Below, in pieces: positions 44,304 through 52,979 of a stretch of DNA of 64,000 nt. The first letter of the stretch is position 1; each line of letters begins with the position of its first letter. The notes beneath the pieces are model-generated. The model did no database searches and was not told the origin of the DNA. It saw only the letters and a list, made by a program, of their open reading frames with translations. A program made the translations under genes and the position numbers. The stretch covers positions 1,223,501-1,287,500 of the forward strand of contig NZ_JBANRJ010000001.1 in assembly GCF_037154075.1 (NCBI RefSeq), read 5' to 3'. This DNA is from Sphingobium aromaticiconvertens (GTDB taxonomy: Bacteria; Pseudomonadota; Alphaproteobacteria; Sphingomonadales; Sphingomonadaceae).

Positions 44304-45722
44304 TCAGGTCGAAACGATGCTGGCCAAAAGGGCGGCGTTGCGATTGAAATGATGGCCACCGGGCACTACGACATGCCGGGCGATCCCATGAGGGATAAGC
44401 GGGCAGGCGCTGTCCTTTTCCTGGGCACCCTGCACGCACCGTATGGTCATGCCCCTCAACTGGACGACCGCCGGAATGGTGGGCAGTTGTTGGTCGGAGG
44501 ACAGGCCGAGCCATGAGGACAGGTGGAACTGAAAGTCCGCCGTGTCGCTAAGTCCCATGAGCGAGAGGCTGGCGATCCGCGCACGGGTTGCACTGTCCAG
44601 GGTCCCCACCATCGCAGGCAAGGTGTCGGCGCCAAAGCTGTAGCCGATCAGCAGCACGCGGGGTCGATGCCAGCGCGCGCCATAGCTGTCGATGATGTGC
44701 CGCAGGTCTGCGCCCGCGCCTTGTGGCGTCCGTGCGCTCCAGAAATAGGACAGGCTGTCGACGCCGACGACGGGAATGCCTTTTGCCGACAAGTGCGCGG
44801 CGACATCCCGGTCTATGCCGACCCAGCCGCCGTCGCCCGAATAGAGGACGGCCATGGTGTCACTCCGCCCGCCATGGCCTGTCGCGGGGACAAGGGTGAT
44901 GGGAATGTCGCTCAGGTCGTCATTACTTGCGTCCCTTATGGGATCGAGCATGGGTGTCAGAGCGGCCGCCATTTGCGGCATCCAAAGGCGACGATCGGCA
45001 AAGTCATGGTTCACCGTTGGCAGCCCGATCAGGCGGGCATGGGGCACGGACGCGGCGAAGCGCTGGGCAGCCGCAAAGGGAACGACTTTGTCCTGCCCGC
45101 CCTGAAATATGACCCAGGGTATCGTGATCTGCCGGTTGGGCGCGAGCAGCCAGCCACGCGTCGGCTGGCGGAGGGGCTTTGCGGCAAAGCCGGGCGCACG
45201 GCACCACGCGCGCGCGCCAGCGATGTCGGCGCTGAAGCCCAGCGAAAACACCCCGCGATAACCGCCGTTGGGCCATTGGGCGAGTGCGCCATAGGCCAGC
45301 GTCGCGCCCGACGAATAGCCGATCAGCAGCGGCTTTGAATAGGCGTGGACGACCATCCGGTGCTGGACGTCGCGGGCAAGATCCACGAGCGCATAATTGG
45401 GATTGATGCAGCGGGCATGGCCCCGTTCCAGCGCGCGCATCAGGGCAGGCGTCGAAATTCCGGTGACCAGCACGCCGCGTTGAGACAGGTCGCGGGCGAT
45501 GGCAGCCGTGCCGGCATTCCAGCCAGAGTCGCCCGACAGGAACAGCGCCGTTGCGCGCGGTTCACCAACCGGGCGATAGACGTTGACGGTGCCGATCGGG
45601 GCCAGCCGATACTGGCTTTCACGCGGGGCGCTGGCAGCGGCTGAGGTCGGGACCTGCGCCCCGGTCGCCAGCAGCAGCAGGCCGGTCAGAACAGTCGTGG
45701 CGATACGGGCGAACGGACGCAT
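44304..45722 (-). CDS. acvB: AcvB-like two-domain VirJ family protein
   Basis: A 472-residue exported protein with a signal peptide (through TGAQVPTSAAA). It has two VirJ-type alpha/beta-hydrolase domains in tandem. The first has GDSGWNAG and the nucleophile motif GYSSGAT. The second has SGDGGWVGID, GYSFGADTLP and a C-terminal PGGHHFN histidine. Agrobacterium AcvB, of this layout, hydrolyses lysyl-phosphatidylglycerol, and it is coupled to the synthase LpiA. Here acvB lies downstream of mprF, 94 bp after its stop, which agrees. The start at ATG 45722 is chosen for the signal peptide; the ORF to 45839 overlaps mprF. Confidence 0.88.
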   Translation of the reverse strand: MRPFARIATTVLTGLLLLATGAQVPTSAAASAPRESQYRLAPIGTVNVYRPVGEPRATALFLSGDSGWNAGTAAIARDLSQRGVLVTGISTPALMRALERGHARCINPNYALVDLARDVQHRMVVHAYSKPLLIGYSSGATLAYGALAQWPNGGYRGVFSLGFSADIAGARAWCRAPGFAAKPLRQPTRGWLLAPNRQITIPWVIFQGGQDKVVPFAAAQRFAASVPHARLIGLPTVNHDFADRRLWMPQMAAALTPMLDPIRDASNDDLSDIPITLVPATGHGGRSDTMAVLYSGDGGWVGIDRDVAAHLSAKGIPVVGVDSLSYFWSARTPQGAGADLRHIIDSYGARWHRPRVLLIGYSFGADTLPAMVGTLDSATRARIASLSLMGLSDTADFQFHLSSWLGLSSDQQLPTIPAVVQLRGMTIRCVQGAQEKDSACPLIPHGIARHVVVPGGHHFNRNAALLASIVST

Positions 45723-45785
45723 GTCGAGGAGTCCCTGTTGAAGGACTATGGTCTTGCGCTCCCGCGCCTGTCGGCGGCTTTGCGT

Positions 45786-45824
45786 GGACATGACAATATG
45801 GTCATGTGGTGCATTGTCATGTGC
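45786..45824. repeat. Palindromic TGTCATGTG-type motifs between mprF and acvB
   Basis: Three near-identical motifs lie around the mprF stop: the complement of TGTCATGTCC at 45786-45795, GGTCATGTGG at 45800-45809 and TGTCATGTGC at 45815-45824. The first two form CATGAC-N6-GTCATG. The motif recurs at 49619-49628 ahead of the VirJ-like gene. They may be regulator sites or an RNA structure. Confidence 0.35.
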
Positions 45825-48420
45825 TGGCCCCACCCCCACTGGCGATCAGCGCCTGAAGGTCGATGAGCGCGCGGCCAAAGGACAGCCCCTGCGGCCCGGC
45901 GACGAAGCGCGGTTCCCATTGCGGCGAGAATTTCTCCTTATAGGCGCGCAGCCCCTCGAACCCGTAAAAGGCGTTGCCATGGTGATAGAGGAGCGCGCCG
46001 AGTTTCGACCAGAGCGGCGCCAGCCGCCGCGCCTCCAGCCCCGACAAAGGCGCTACGCCCAGGTTGAACCATGCATAGCCCTGCGCCTTGCCCCATTGCA
46101 CCAGGTTGACGAACAGGAAATCCATCGTGCCATAGGGCATCACCTCTTCGTGCCGCATCAGATCGACGGACAGTTCGGATTTGTCCTGCGTCTTCCAGAT
46201 ATTGGCAAAGGCGATGATCGCCCCCTGCTGTCGCACCAGCGCGCAGTCGAACCGGCCAATATAGGCCGGGTCGAAGCAACCGACGCTGAATCCCTTTTCG
46301 CGTTGCCCCTTGGCCTTTAGCCAGCGCGTGGAGATGCCCCTCAGTTCGTCCATGATGGCCGGGACGTTGGCCGCCACGACAATCTCGAACGTCGCGCCAT
46401 CGCGCAACGCTCGCCGTTCCGCATAGCGCAGGGGTTTGGCGTCCGGCCCTTCCAGCGTGAAGGTGGAAAGGTTGATATGCGCTTCCTCGCCATATTTGGT
46501 GATTTGCAGGCCCAGTTCTATGGCCAGCGGCAGCATGTCCGGACTGATCTGATAGAGCAGCAGGCGCCCCTGCGCGGCATCGGCCCGCTCGCGCAGGCGC
46601 CAGAGCAGGTCGCCCCATTCCTCCTGTGCGCCGACCGGATCGCCCATGACGATCCAGCTATGCCCCTTTATCTGGTACATCAGGAAGGAGCGGCGGCTGT
46701 CGGACAGCAGGAAGCGCTTGTCGCCCGTCCAGGCCAGATTGACGTCGGTGCGCGGAGCGAGGGCCATGGCCTCGACTGGGGCCGTATCGACTGTGTCGGC
46801 TTCATGCCGTATCGGCGCAGCGGGGCGGAACAGACGCAGAAATGCAAGGCCGACCAGCAGGATCGCCACGGCAAAGCTGGCCCGCAAGAAACGCGACGCG
46901 TCGCCATGCTGGGCAACGTGCCACCACAGGTCGCTTTGATAATCGACATGCTTGTAAGCGAAAAGACCGATCCAGACCGATAGGCCCAGCACCACCGCGA
47001 CGGTTGCCAGCCAGCCGGGAGTGAAGGCCTCCGCCAGCAACTGGGTGCGGCGGTAAAAGGCTGGTCGGGTCCATTGCAGCATCCCGGCGATGACGAGCAT
47101 CACCGTAGCTTCCTCATAGTCGAGGCCTTTGAGCAGCGAGAAAGTGGCACCCGCCAGCAGCAGAATGCGCGTCAGCCAGAAGGCGCCGTCCAGCCGACGA
47201 TAAAGTCCCGCCGACAGGATCAACAGCGCCGCCCCGACAAGGCTGGCGGCCATGTGCGATGCTTCCAGAAAGGGCAGCGGCAGGACAGCATGCAGTAGCG
47301 CGATGCGTCCCGGAACGGCGGGCAGCGACCCCGATACCAGCAGCACCGCGCCGCCCAGAAATACCAGCGCCGCGATCATCACGGGGGCCAGGCCGGACGC
47401 CACGACATGCACGCCGCGCAGGGTGCGGGCGATCGGGCGGTGCCAGCGTTGCCCTTCCTGCGCGGCGATGATCGCCACCGCCAGCAGCAGCGGCGCGAGA
47501 TAGTAGATCAGCCGGTAAACCAGCAGCGCGGCCACCAGTTCGGGGCGGCTGGTGTGGGGCAGGGCGACCAGCATCACCGCCTCGAACACGCCCACGCCGC
47601 CGGGGACATGGGTGATCAGCACGGCGATGATCGCCAGCGTGTAGCCGATGAAGAAGGCGGGCCATGCCTCTATCCCCAGACCCGGAACCAGCACGAACAG
47701 CGCCGCGCTGGCGGCGGCAAGGTCCAGCGCGCCGATGCCGATTTGCGCCAGCAGCGCCGGTATGGCGGGCACGGGCGCGCTCCATCCGTGCAGGCGCAGC
47801 GTTCGCCCACGGGGGCCAGCCCAGACGAGCAGCGCGGCGAGGATCAGCAGCAAAGCGATCCCCAAGGCCCGCACCATGTCGTTGGACAGCGTCATGCCGT
47901 CGATCGCCAATGCCCCGGGCCGCCATGTCAGCATCACCCCGGCCAGCGCCAGCACGCCACCCCAGAAGGTGGCACTGGCGATCCCGACGACGCGGGCGAC
48001 ATCGCCGACGCCCAGACCCGCCATACTATAGATGCGATAACGCGCTGATCCGCCGGTCAGCAGCGCAAAGCCCAGATTATGGCTGAGTGTGTAGCTGGTG
48101 AAGGAGGCAAGCGCGGCTGTGCGATAGGGCAGGGGCCGACCGATCGCCCGCAGCGCGAGCACGTCGTAGAGCGTCAGCACCAGATAGCTGATCGCGGCAA
48201 GCAGCGCGGCCAGCAAAAGGTCGTTTGCGCCCAGCGCATGGATGGCCACGCGGACATCGTGCAGCTTCACCTCGTGCAACAGATGATCGAGCGCAACAAA
48301 GCCCACCGCCGCGAGCAGTATCACGACCGCAACCGACAAGGCGGTGCGGGTTCGGCTGGTCAGAAGGCCTGTTTGTGCCTTCGTTCTCATGCCCGCCACG
48401 ATCCTTATTGGCGTCGCCAT
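45817..48420 (-). CDS. mprF: Lysyl/aminoacyl-phosphatidylglycerol synthase MprF (LpiA-like)
   Basis: An 867-residue protein with an N-terminal flippase-type membrane domain of many hydrophobic helices (up to about residue 530) and a C-terminal GNAT-like aminoacyl-transferase domain (DUF2156) with GDPVGAQEEW, WLKAKGQREKGFSVG, DLMRHEEVMPYG and the conserved RAYKEKFSPQWEPRF tail. It adds an amino acid, typically lysine, from aminoacyl-tRNA to phosphatidylglycerol. The start at ATG 48420 is chosen because AGGAG lies 7 bp upstream; it overlaps the DUF2147 gene by 16 bp. In Rhizobiaceae this gene (lpiA) is paired with acvB, as here. Confidence 0.92.
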   Translation of the reverse strand: MATPIRIVAGMRTKAQTGLLTSRTRTALSVAVVILLAAVGFVALDHLLHEVKLHDVRVAIHALGANDLLLAALLAAISYLVLTLYDVLALRAIGRPLPYRTAALASFTSYTLSHNLGFALLTGGSARYRIYSMAGLGVGDVARVVGIASATFWGGVLALAGVMLTWRPGALAIDGMTLSNDMVRALGIALLLILAALLVWAGPRGRTLRLHGWSAPVPAIPALLAQIGIGALDLAAASAALFVLVPGLGIEAWPAFFIGYTLAIIAVLITHVPGGVGVFEAVMLVALPHTSRPELVAALLVYRLIYYLAPLLLAVAIIAAQEGQRWHRPIARTLRGVHVVASGLAPVMIAALVFLGGAVLLVSGSLPAVPGRIALLHAVLPLPFLEASHMAASLVGAALLILSAGLYRRLDGAFWLTRILLLAGATFSLLKGLDYEEATVMLVIAGMLQWTRPAFYRRTQLLAEAFTPGWLATVAVVLGLSVWIGLFAYKHVDYQSDLWWHVAQHGDASRFLRASFAVAILLVGLAFLRLFRPAAPIRHEADTVDTAPVEAMALAPRTDVNLAWTGDKRFLLSDSRRSFLMYQIKGHSWIVMGDPVGAQEEWGDLLWRLRERADAAQGRLLLYQISPDMLPLAIELGLQITKYGEEAHINLSTFTLEGPDAKPLRYAERRALRDGATFEIVVAANVPAIMDELRGISTRWLKAKGQREKGFSVGCFDPAYIGRFDCALVRQQGAIIAFANIWKTQDKSELSVDLMRHEEVMPYGTMDFLFVNLVQWGKAQGYAWFNLGVAPLSGLEARRLAPLWSKLGALLYHHGNAFYGFEGLRAYKEKFSPQWEPRFVAGPQGLSFGRALIDLQALIASGGGAST

Positions 48421-48803
48421 ATCTGGCTCCTGCAAATCCATCCCCCCAAAATACAGCCCGAAATCTTCAGCCGGTCGGCATCAAGCTGCTCTATGGTCGA
48501 ATAATAGGTCTTGCCCATGTCCGGTACATAGACACGGCCGGACCAGTGGTTCGTCTTTGTCTCTCGATAATCCTGCAACAATTCGGTGCCCAGAAGCTTC
48601 GGCACGCCGCCCTCGCGTGCATCGGCGAGCGCCTTGCTGCTTGCCCAACTGACCCATCCGCACAGCTTATCGCTGCAGGCCCCGGTGGTCACGACCACGC
48701 TTCCACGCGGATTGATCCATTGTCCGATCGTCGGGTCCGTCGCGACGGTCGGAACCGCCGAAAACAGCATGGCGAGGGCGAAGGCAGCGGAGAGAAGGCG
48801 CAT
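48405..48803 (-). CDS. DUF2147 exported protein
   Basis: A 132-residue exported protein with a signal peptide to about VPTVA and a DUF2147 domain (IGQWINPRGSVVVTT, CGWVSWASSKALADA, WSGRVYVPDMGKTYYSTIE, LKISGCILGGWICRSQIWRR). DUF2147 is a small beta-sandwich or lipocalin-like periplasmic domain without an assigned function. The gene sits between the VirJ-like gene (stop 3 bp away) and mprF (16-bp overlap), which ties it to the lipid-modification operon. Confidence 0.88.
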   Translation of the reverse strand: MRLLSAAFALAMLFSAVPTVATDPTIGQWINPRGSVVVTTGACSDKLCGWVSWASSKALADAREGGVPKLLGTELLQDYRETKTNHWSGRVYVPDMGKTYYSTIEQLDADRLKISGCILGGWICRSQIWRRQ

Positions 48804-48806
48804 GGT

Positions 48807-49544
48807 TCAGCGTCCGACGCCAAGGCCGGCTTGCGCCATTGCAGATCGGATCGCGTGATAGACCGCATTGGCATCGCCATGGAGCGGATGGCCGCCGGGC
48901 AGACCGACTGTCTGCGCATTGGGCTGGTGCAGCAGGGGACAGAGGCTGCCCGTTTCCTCAACCCCGTAAACGCACAGCAACGGCACCCAATCAAGGCGGC
49001 GGGCGGTGGGCAAGGCCTCGGCCATGGCGAAGGTCAGGATTTCTGACGGCGACGCCCGATTTTCGACCGTTGCGCCGGGGACGACCAACGCCACCAGCGC
49101 GATACGCTGGCGCAGGGACGCGGGCAGCCCGGCCAGGCCGACATGCAGCATGTCCGCGCCATAGGATTGGCCGACCAACATCAGGCGCGATTGCGGATCA
49201 ATCGTCAGCGCACGATGGATAGCCTCGACCAACAGCGCGGTCGCCTGTTGCGAGGTGCGGTTGACGCGGAAATAGGTCAGCGAATTGACCCCAACGACAG
49301 GTACGCCGTCATGCACAAGCCGCTGCGCCACACGCGGCCCCATTCCGACCTTGAAGCCCATGTCGCCGGACAGAAGGATGGCGACGGGGGCGTTAACGTG
49401 CGGCTGGTATTGCGCTGGGCGCAGCGTCGAAAAGGGGTCGCCGCCCAGATAGCCCAACCAGGCAAAGGTCGCCAGAATCGCCAGGAAGATGCCCGCGAAC
49501 GCAATGGCTATACGTCTTGTGCTCCTTTTCCCCTTTATGGTCAC
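48807..49544 (-). CDS. virJ: VirJ-like single-domain alpha/beta hydrolase
   Basis: A 245-residue membrane-anchored protein. An N-terminal helix (RIAIAFAGIFLAILATFAWL, around residues 10-29) precedes one VirJ domain with SGDMGFKVGMG, the nucleophile motif GQSYGADML and a C-terminal GGHPLHGD histidine. The start is GTG 49544, with GGGAGA 6 bp upstream; an in-frame ATG at 49610 lacks a ribosome site. It heads the minus-strand run VirJ-like, DUF2147, mprF, acvB. It may be a second lipid hydrolase; the function is inferred from family and position. Confidence 0.82.
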   Translation of the reverse strand: MTIKGKRSTRRIAIAFAGIFLAILATFAWLGYLGGDPFSTLRPAQYQPHVNAPVAILLSGDMGFKVGMGPRVAQRLVHDGVPVVGVNSLTYFRVNRTSQQATALLVEAIHRALTIDPQSRLMLVGQSYGADMLHVGLAGLPASLRQRIALVALVVPGATVENRASPSEILTFAMAEALPTARRLDWVPLLCVYGVEETGSLCPLLHQPNAQTVGLPGGHPLHGDANAVYHAIRSAMAQAGLGVGR

Positions 49545-49630
49545 GACGCTCTCCCGAATGGACGCGGCTCCTTTGGCATCCCGCGCTGGCCCTGCCGGTG
49601 TCGCCAGCATGAACTTTATGTCATGTGTCC

Positions 49631-49777
49631 TGGTAAGGCCAATAGGCAGGCTAGATACATGTAAGGGTGTGACGAACTTCCGAAGATCCGCATTATGATG
49701 TCATAATATGGCATTTTATCCCTTAAAATGGAACAAACTTGACAATATACTGTCATGCCGAGATATTGGCCTTACCA
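49631..49777. promoter_or_regulatory. Inverted 14-bp operator pair with overlapping sigma-70 promoter
   Basis: A perfect 14-bp inverted repeat: TGGTAAGGCCAATA at 49631-49644 and its complement TATTGGCCTTACCA at 49764-49777. A plus-strand promoter TTGACA (49739-49744), 17 bp, then GATATT (49762-49767) places its -10 inside the right copy. The region between, 49690-49770, is AT-rich. The arm has a TGGT-N3-GCCA core that is loosely like GntR/FadR-type operators. The layout suggests repression by looping or occlusion of the glycosidase gene. No regulator gene is adjacent. Confidence 0.6.
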
Positions 49778-49831
49778 AAATCCTGGGCGCATGACGAAGG
49801 CGCGCCATATATTTGAGAGGATAACGACGGA

Positions 49832-52800
49832 ATGCGCGTAATCGGACTTTCCGCCATTGCCCTTTCCATGGCGCTGGTGGCGCAGGCGCCCGTTGCCGCG
49901 CATGATGCCTCTTCCGTCGTGCCCTCCGCGCGGCGCACCTATAATTTGAATCCCGGTTGGCGGATGATGACGGGTGATCCATCTGGTGCCGAGCGTGGGG
50001 ACTTCAACGATCGCCGCTGGGAAACGGTCACTCTGCCCAATGCCTTTAACGAGAAGGAGGCGTTCGCCCGCGACATCAAGGATTTGTCGACGGGCATCGT
50101 CTGGTATCGCAAGCGCTTCACACTGCCGAAGGATGCCAGCCAGCGCAAAGCGCTGCTGGAGTTTGAAGGCGTGCGTCAGGCGGCGGAAATCTGGGTGAAC
50201 GGGCGCTCCGTGGCCTTGTCGGAAAATGGCGCCATGGCCTTTGGTGCCGACATCACGGCAGCGCTCGTGCCGGGTGAGAATCTGATCGCCGTCCGCGTCG
50301 ACAATGACTGGAAATATAAGGAGCGGTCTTCCGGCAGCGGCTTCCAGTGGAACAACGACAATTTCAACGTAAACTATGGCGGCATCACCAAAAATGTCCG
50401 CCTGCACCTTACCGATATGGTCTATCAGACGCTGCCGCTTCAGGCCGGATTGGGGACGACGGGCCAATATATCTGGGCCGATGATTTCGACATCGCCGCC
50501 CGGACGGCGACCGTCCATGCGGAAACGCAGGTGCGCAACGACGACCGGGTCGCGCATCGCCTTGCCGTCAGGGTCGAGGTGCGCGACGTGACCGGACGCC
50601 GGGTGGCCCGCTTCGATGGGGAGGCGGCAGACATCCAGCCCGGCGAGACGCGCCTGCTGGCGACGGCCCAGCGCCTTTCCGGCCTGAATTTCTGGAGTTG
50701 GGGCTATGGCTATCTCTACACCGTCACGACCAGCCTGATCGAAAAAGGCAAGGTGCTGGACAGCGTGGATACGCGGACCGGCTTTCGGCAGACCCGCTTT
50801 GCCGATGGCATGGTGGCGTTGAATGGCCGGACGATCCAGATGCACGGCTATGCCCAGCGCACATCGAATGAATGGCCCGCAGTCGGCGTCTCGATTCCAC
50901 CATGGATCAGCGATTTTTCCAACGCGCTGATGGTCGAAAGCGGTGGCAATCTGGTCCGCTGGATGCACATCACCCCGTCGAAGCAGGATGTGGAATCCGC
51001 CGATCGTGTCGGACTTCTTCAGGCGATGCCCGCCGGGGACGCGGAAAGCGATACGAGCGGGCGGCGATGGGAGCAGCGCACTGAATTGATGCGTGCGGCG
51101 ATCATCTATAACCGCAATAACCCCTCGATCCTGTTCTACGAGGGCGGGAATGAGAATATCAGCGAGGCGCATATGGCCGAGTTGAAGGCCATTCGCGATC
51201 AGTTTGACCCGCATGGCGGCCGCGCCATTGGCTCGCGTGAGATGCTGGACAGCAAACTGGCCGAATATGGCGGCGAGATGCTGTATATTAACAAGAGCGC
51301 GGGCAAGCCCCTGTGGTCGATGGAATATTCGCGGGACGAGGCGGCGCGGCTCTATCAGGACGCGTTGACCCTGCCCTTTCACAAGGATGCGCCCGACTAT
51401 AACCGCAATCAGGACAGTCATGCGGCGGAGGACGTTCGCCGCTGGTATGATTATTACCGCGTGCGGCCCGGCACCGGGCGACGGGTGAGTTCGGGGGGCG
51501 TTAACATCATCTTCTCCGATTCCAATACCCATTTCCGGGGCGATAATAATTACCGCCGATCCGGCGAGGTCGATGCGATGCGGCTGCCCAAGGAAGGCTT
51601 TTGGGCGCATAAGGTGATGTGGAGCGACTGGGTCGACAGCGTGACGCCCGCGACCCACATCATCGGCCACTGGACCTATGCACCGGGCACGCGAAAGGCC
51701 GTACAGGTCGTTTCCAATGGGCAAAGCGTCGAGCTGTTCCTGAATGGGAAGTCGCTTGGCAAGGGGGAGAAGAGCAGCGGCTTCCTGTTCAACTGGAAGA
51801 ATGTCGCATGGGCGCCCGGTACACTGAGCGCAGTCGCCACCCATGAAGGGGGCAAGCGTTCCGACCATCGGATCGAGACGGCCGGTCCCCCGGCTGCGCT
51901 GCGCCTGATACCCCATACATCGCCGCGCGGCTTTGTCATGGACGGCGCCGATCTGGCGCTGGTGGATGTGGAAGTGGTGGACGCGGCGGGGCGGCGTGTG
52001 CCGACCGCTAACGCCATGGTTCACTTCACCCTGGAAGGACCGGCGCAGTGGCGCGGCGGGATCGCACAGGGGGACAGTTCAGGTCGGTCGCGACGCGATG
52101 CGTCCGTTGCCGCGCCAGCGTCTATCGCAGGCAAAGCACCGCCGGTTGATGGGGTAACGGCCTATGCCGGCACGGCGCGGGATGAGGATAATTATATCCT
52201 TTCGCCCAATCTGCCGGTCGAGGGCGGGATCAATCGCGTCCTGCTGCGCGCTGGCACGGCCAAGGGGAATGTTCGGCTGACCGCGAGGAGCGACGGCCTG
52301 AAAGCGGCGACGCTGACGATACCGACGCGGCTTCCCCAATCTGCATCCGGGGGCCTGTCCCCGGATTTCCCCGAGGATCATCAGCAGGGGCAACTGGTAC
52401 GCGGGCCGACTCCGTCCGAACCGTCTTTCACGGTCAGCCGGACAACCATGATCCCGCGCCAGATCGTGGCCGGCTCCAACGGGACGGATGCAACGCGTTC
52501 GACCGACGACAATGAACTGTCGCGCTGGGTCAGCGACGGCAATCCGGCCAGCGCGTGGATCGAATATCGGTTCGATCGGCCCGTGACCCTGAGCGAGATC
52601 GAACTGAAGCTGGTTGGCTGGCGCTCGCGATCCTATCCGCTCCGCCTGACGCTGGATGGCCGAACGGTATGGGAGGGCGAGACGGAACGACAGCTTGGCT
52701 ATACGATGCTGGGCTTTGCGCCCGCCAAGGGCCAGGTGCTGCGTATCACGCAGACGGGGACGGTCGAGGACCGCGATGCCTTTGGCAAGATCGTGGAATT

Positions 52801-52906
52801 GAACAATGCCCGCGCCGCCGGAGACACCGGGGCCGATGCAGTGGCACCCGGCTGGCGGCTGGGCATCGTGGAAGCCGATTTTCACGGTCCAGCGGGTTCT
52901 GACTGA
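49832..52906 (+). CDS. Secreted glycoside hydrolase family 2 protein with discoidin-like C-terminus
   Basis: A 1024-residue exported enzyme with a signal peptide to about APVAAHD. The sequence follows the GH2 order: sugar-binding jelly roll (WYRKRFTLPKD, FEGVRQAAEIWVNG), an immunoglobulin-like domain, then a TIM barrel with acid/base motif FYEGGNEN (around residue 435) and a candidate nucleophile in WSMEYSRDE (around 507). A DUF4982-like segment (WTYAPGTRKAVQVVSNG) and a C-terminal F5/8-type carbohydrate-binding domain (WVSDGNPASAWIEYRFDRPV) follow. It likely hydrolyses galactosides or glucuronides of polysaccharides; the substrate cannot be read from sequence. It lies behind the operator-promoter described above. 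Confidence 0.88.
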   Translation: MRVIGLSAIALSMALVAQAPVAAHDASSVVPSARRTYNLNPGWRMMTGDPSGAERGDFNDRRWETVTLPNAFNEKEAFARDIKDLSTGIVWYRKRFTLPKDASQRKALLEFEGVRQAAEIWVNGRSVALSENGAMAFGADITAALVPGENLIAVRVDNDWKYKERSSGSGFQWNNDNFNVNYGGITKNVRLHLTDMVYQTLPLQAGLGTTGQYIWADDFDIAARTATVHAETQVRNDDRVAHRLAVRVEVRDVTGRRVARFDGEAADIQPGETRLLATAQRLSGLNFWSWGYGYLYTVTTSLIEKGKVLDSVDTRTGFRQTRFADGMVALNGRTIQMHGYAQRTSNEWPAVGVSIPPWISDFSNALMVESGGNLVRWMHITPSKQDVESADRVGLLQAMPAGDAESDTSGRRWEQRTELMRAAIIYNRNNPSILFYEGGNENISEAHMAELKAIRDQFDPHGGRAIGSREMLDSKLAEYGGEMLYINKSAGKPLWSMEYSRDEAARLYQDALTLPFHKDAPDYNRNQDSHAAEDVRRWYDYYRVRPGTGRRVSSGGVNIIFSDSNTHFRGDNNYRRSGEVDAMRLPKEGFWAHKVMWSDWVDSVTPATHIIGHWTYAPGTRKAVQVVSNGQSVELFLNGKSLGKGEKSSGFLFNWKNVAWAPGTLSAVATHEGGKRSDHRIETAGPPAALRLIPHTSPRGFVMDGADLALVDVEVVDAAGRRVPTANAMVHFTLEGPAQWRGGIAQGDSSGRSRRDASVAAPASIAGKAPPVDGVTAYAGTARDEDNYILSPNLPVEGGINRVLLRAGTAKGNVRLTARSDGLKAATLTIPTRLPQSASGGLSPDFPEDHQQGQLVRGPTPSEPSFTVSRTTMIPRQIVAGSNGTDATRSTDDNELSRWVSDGNPASAWIEYRFDRPVTLSEIELKLVGWRSRSYPLRLTLDGRTVWEGETERQLGYTMLGFAPAKGQVLRITQTGTVEDRDAFGKIVELNNARAAGDTGADAVAPGWRLGIVEADFHGPAGSD

Positions 52907-52979
52907 CGATTCACCTGCGCGCTTGATCCGTCCGATTATAAAGTCCATGTTTGAGAATGAATCGCAAATATGGACCGAC

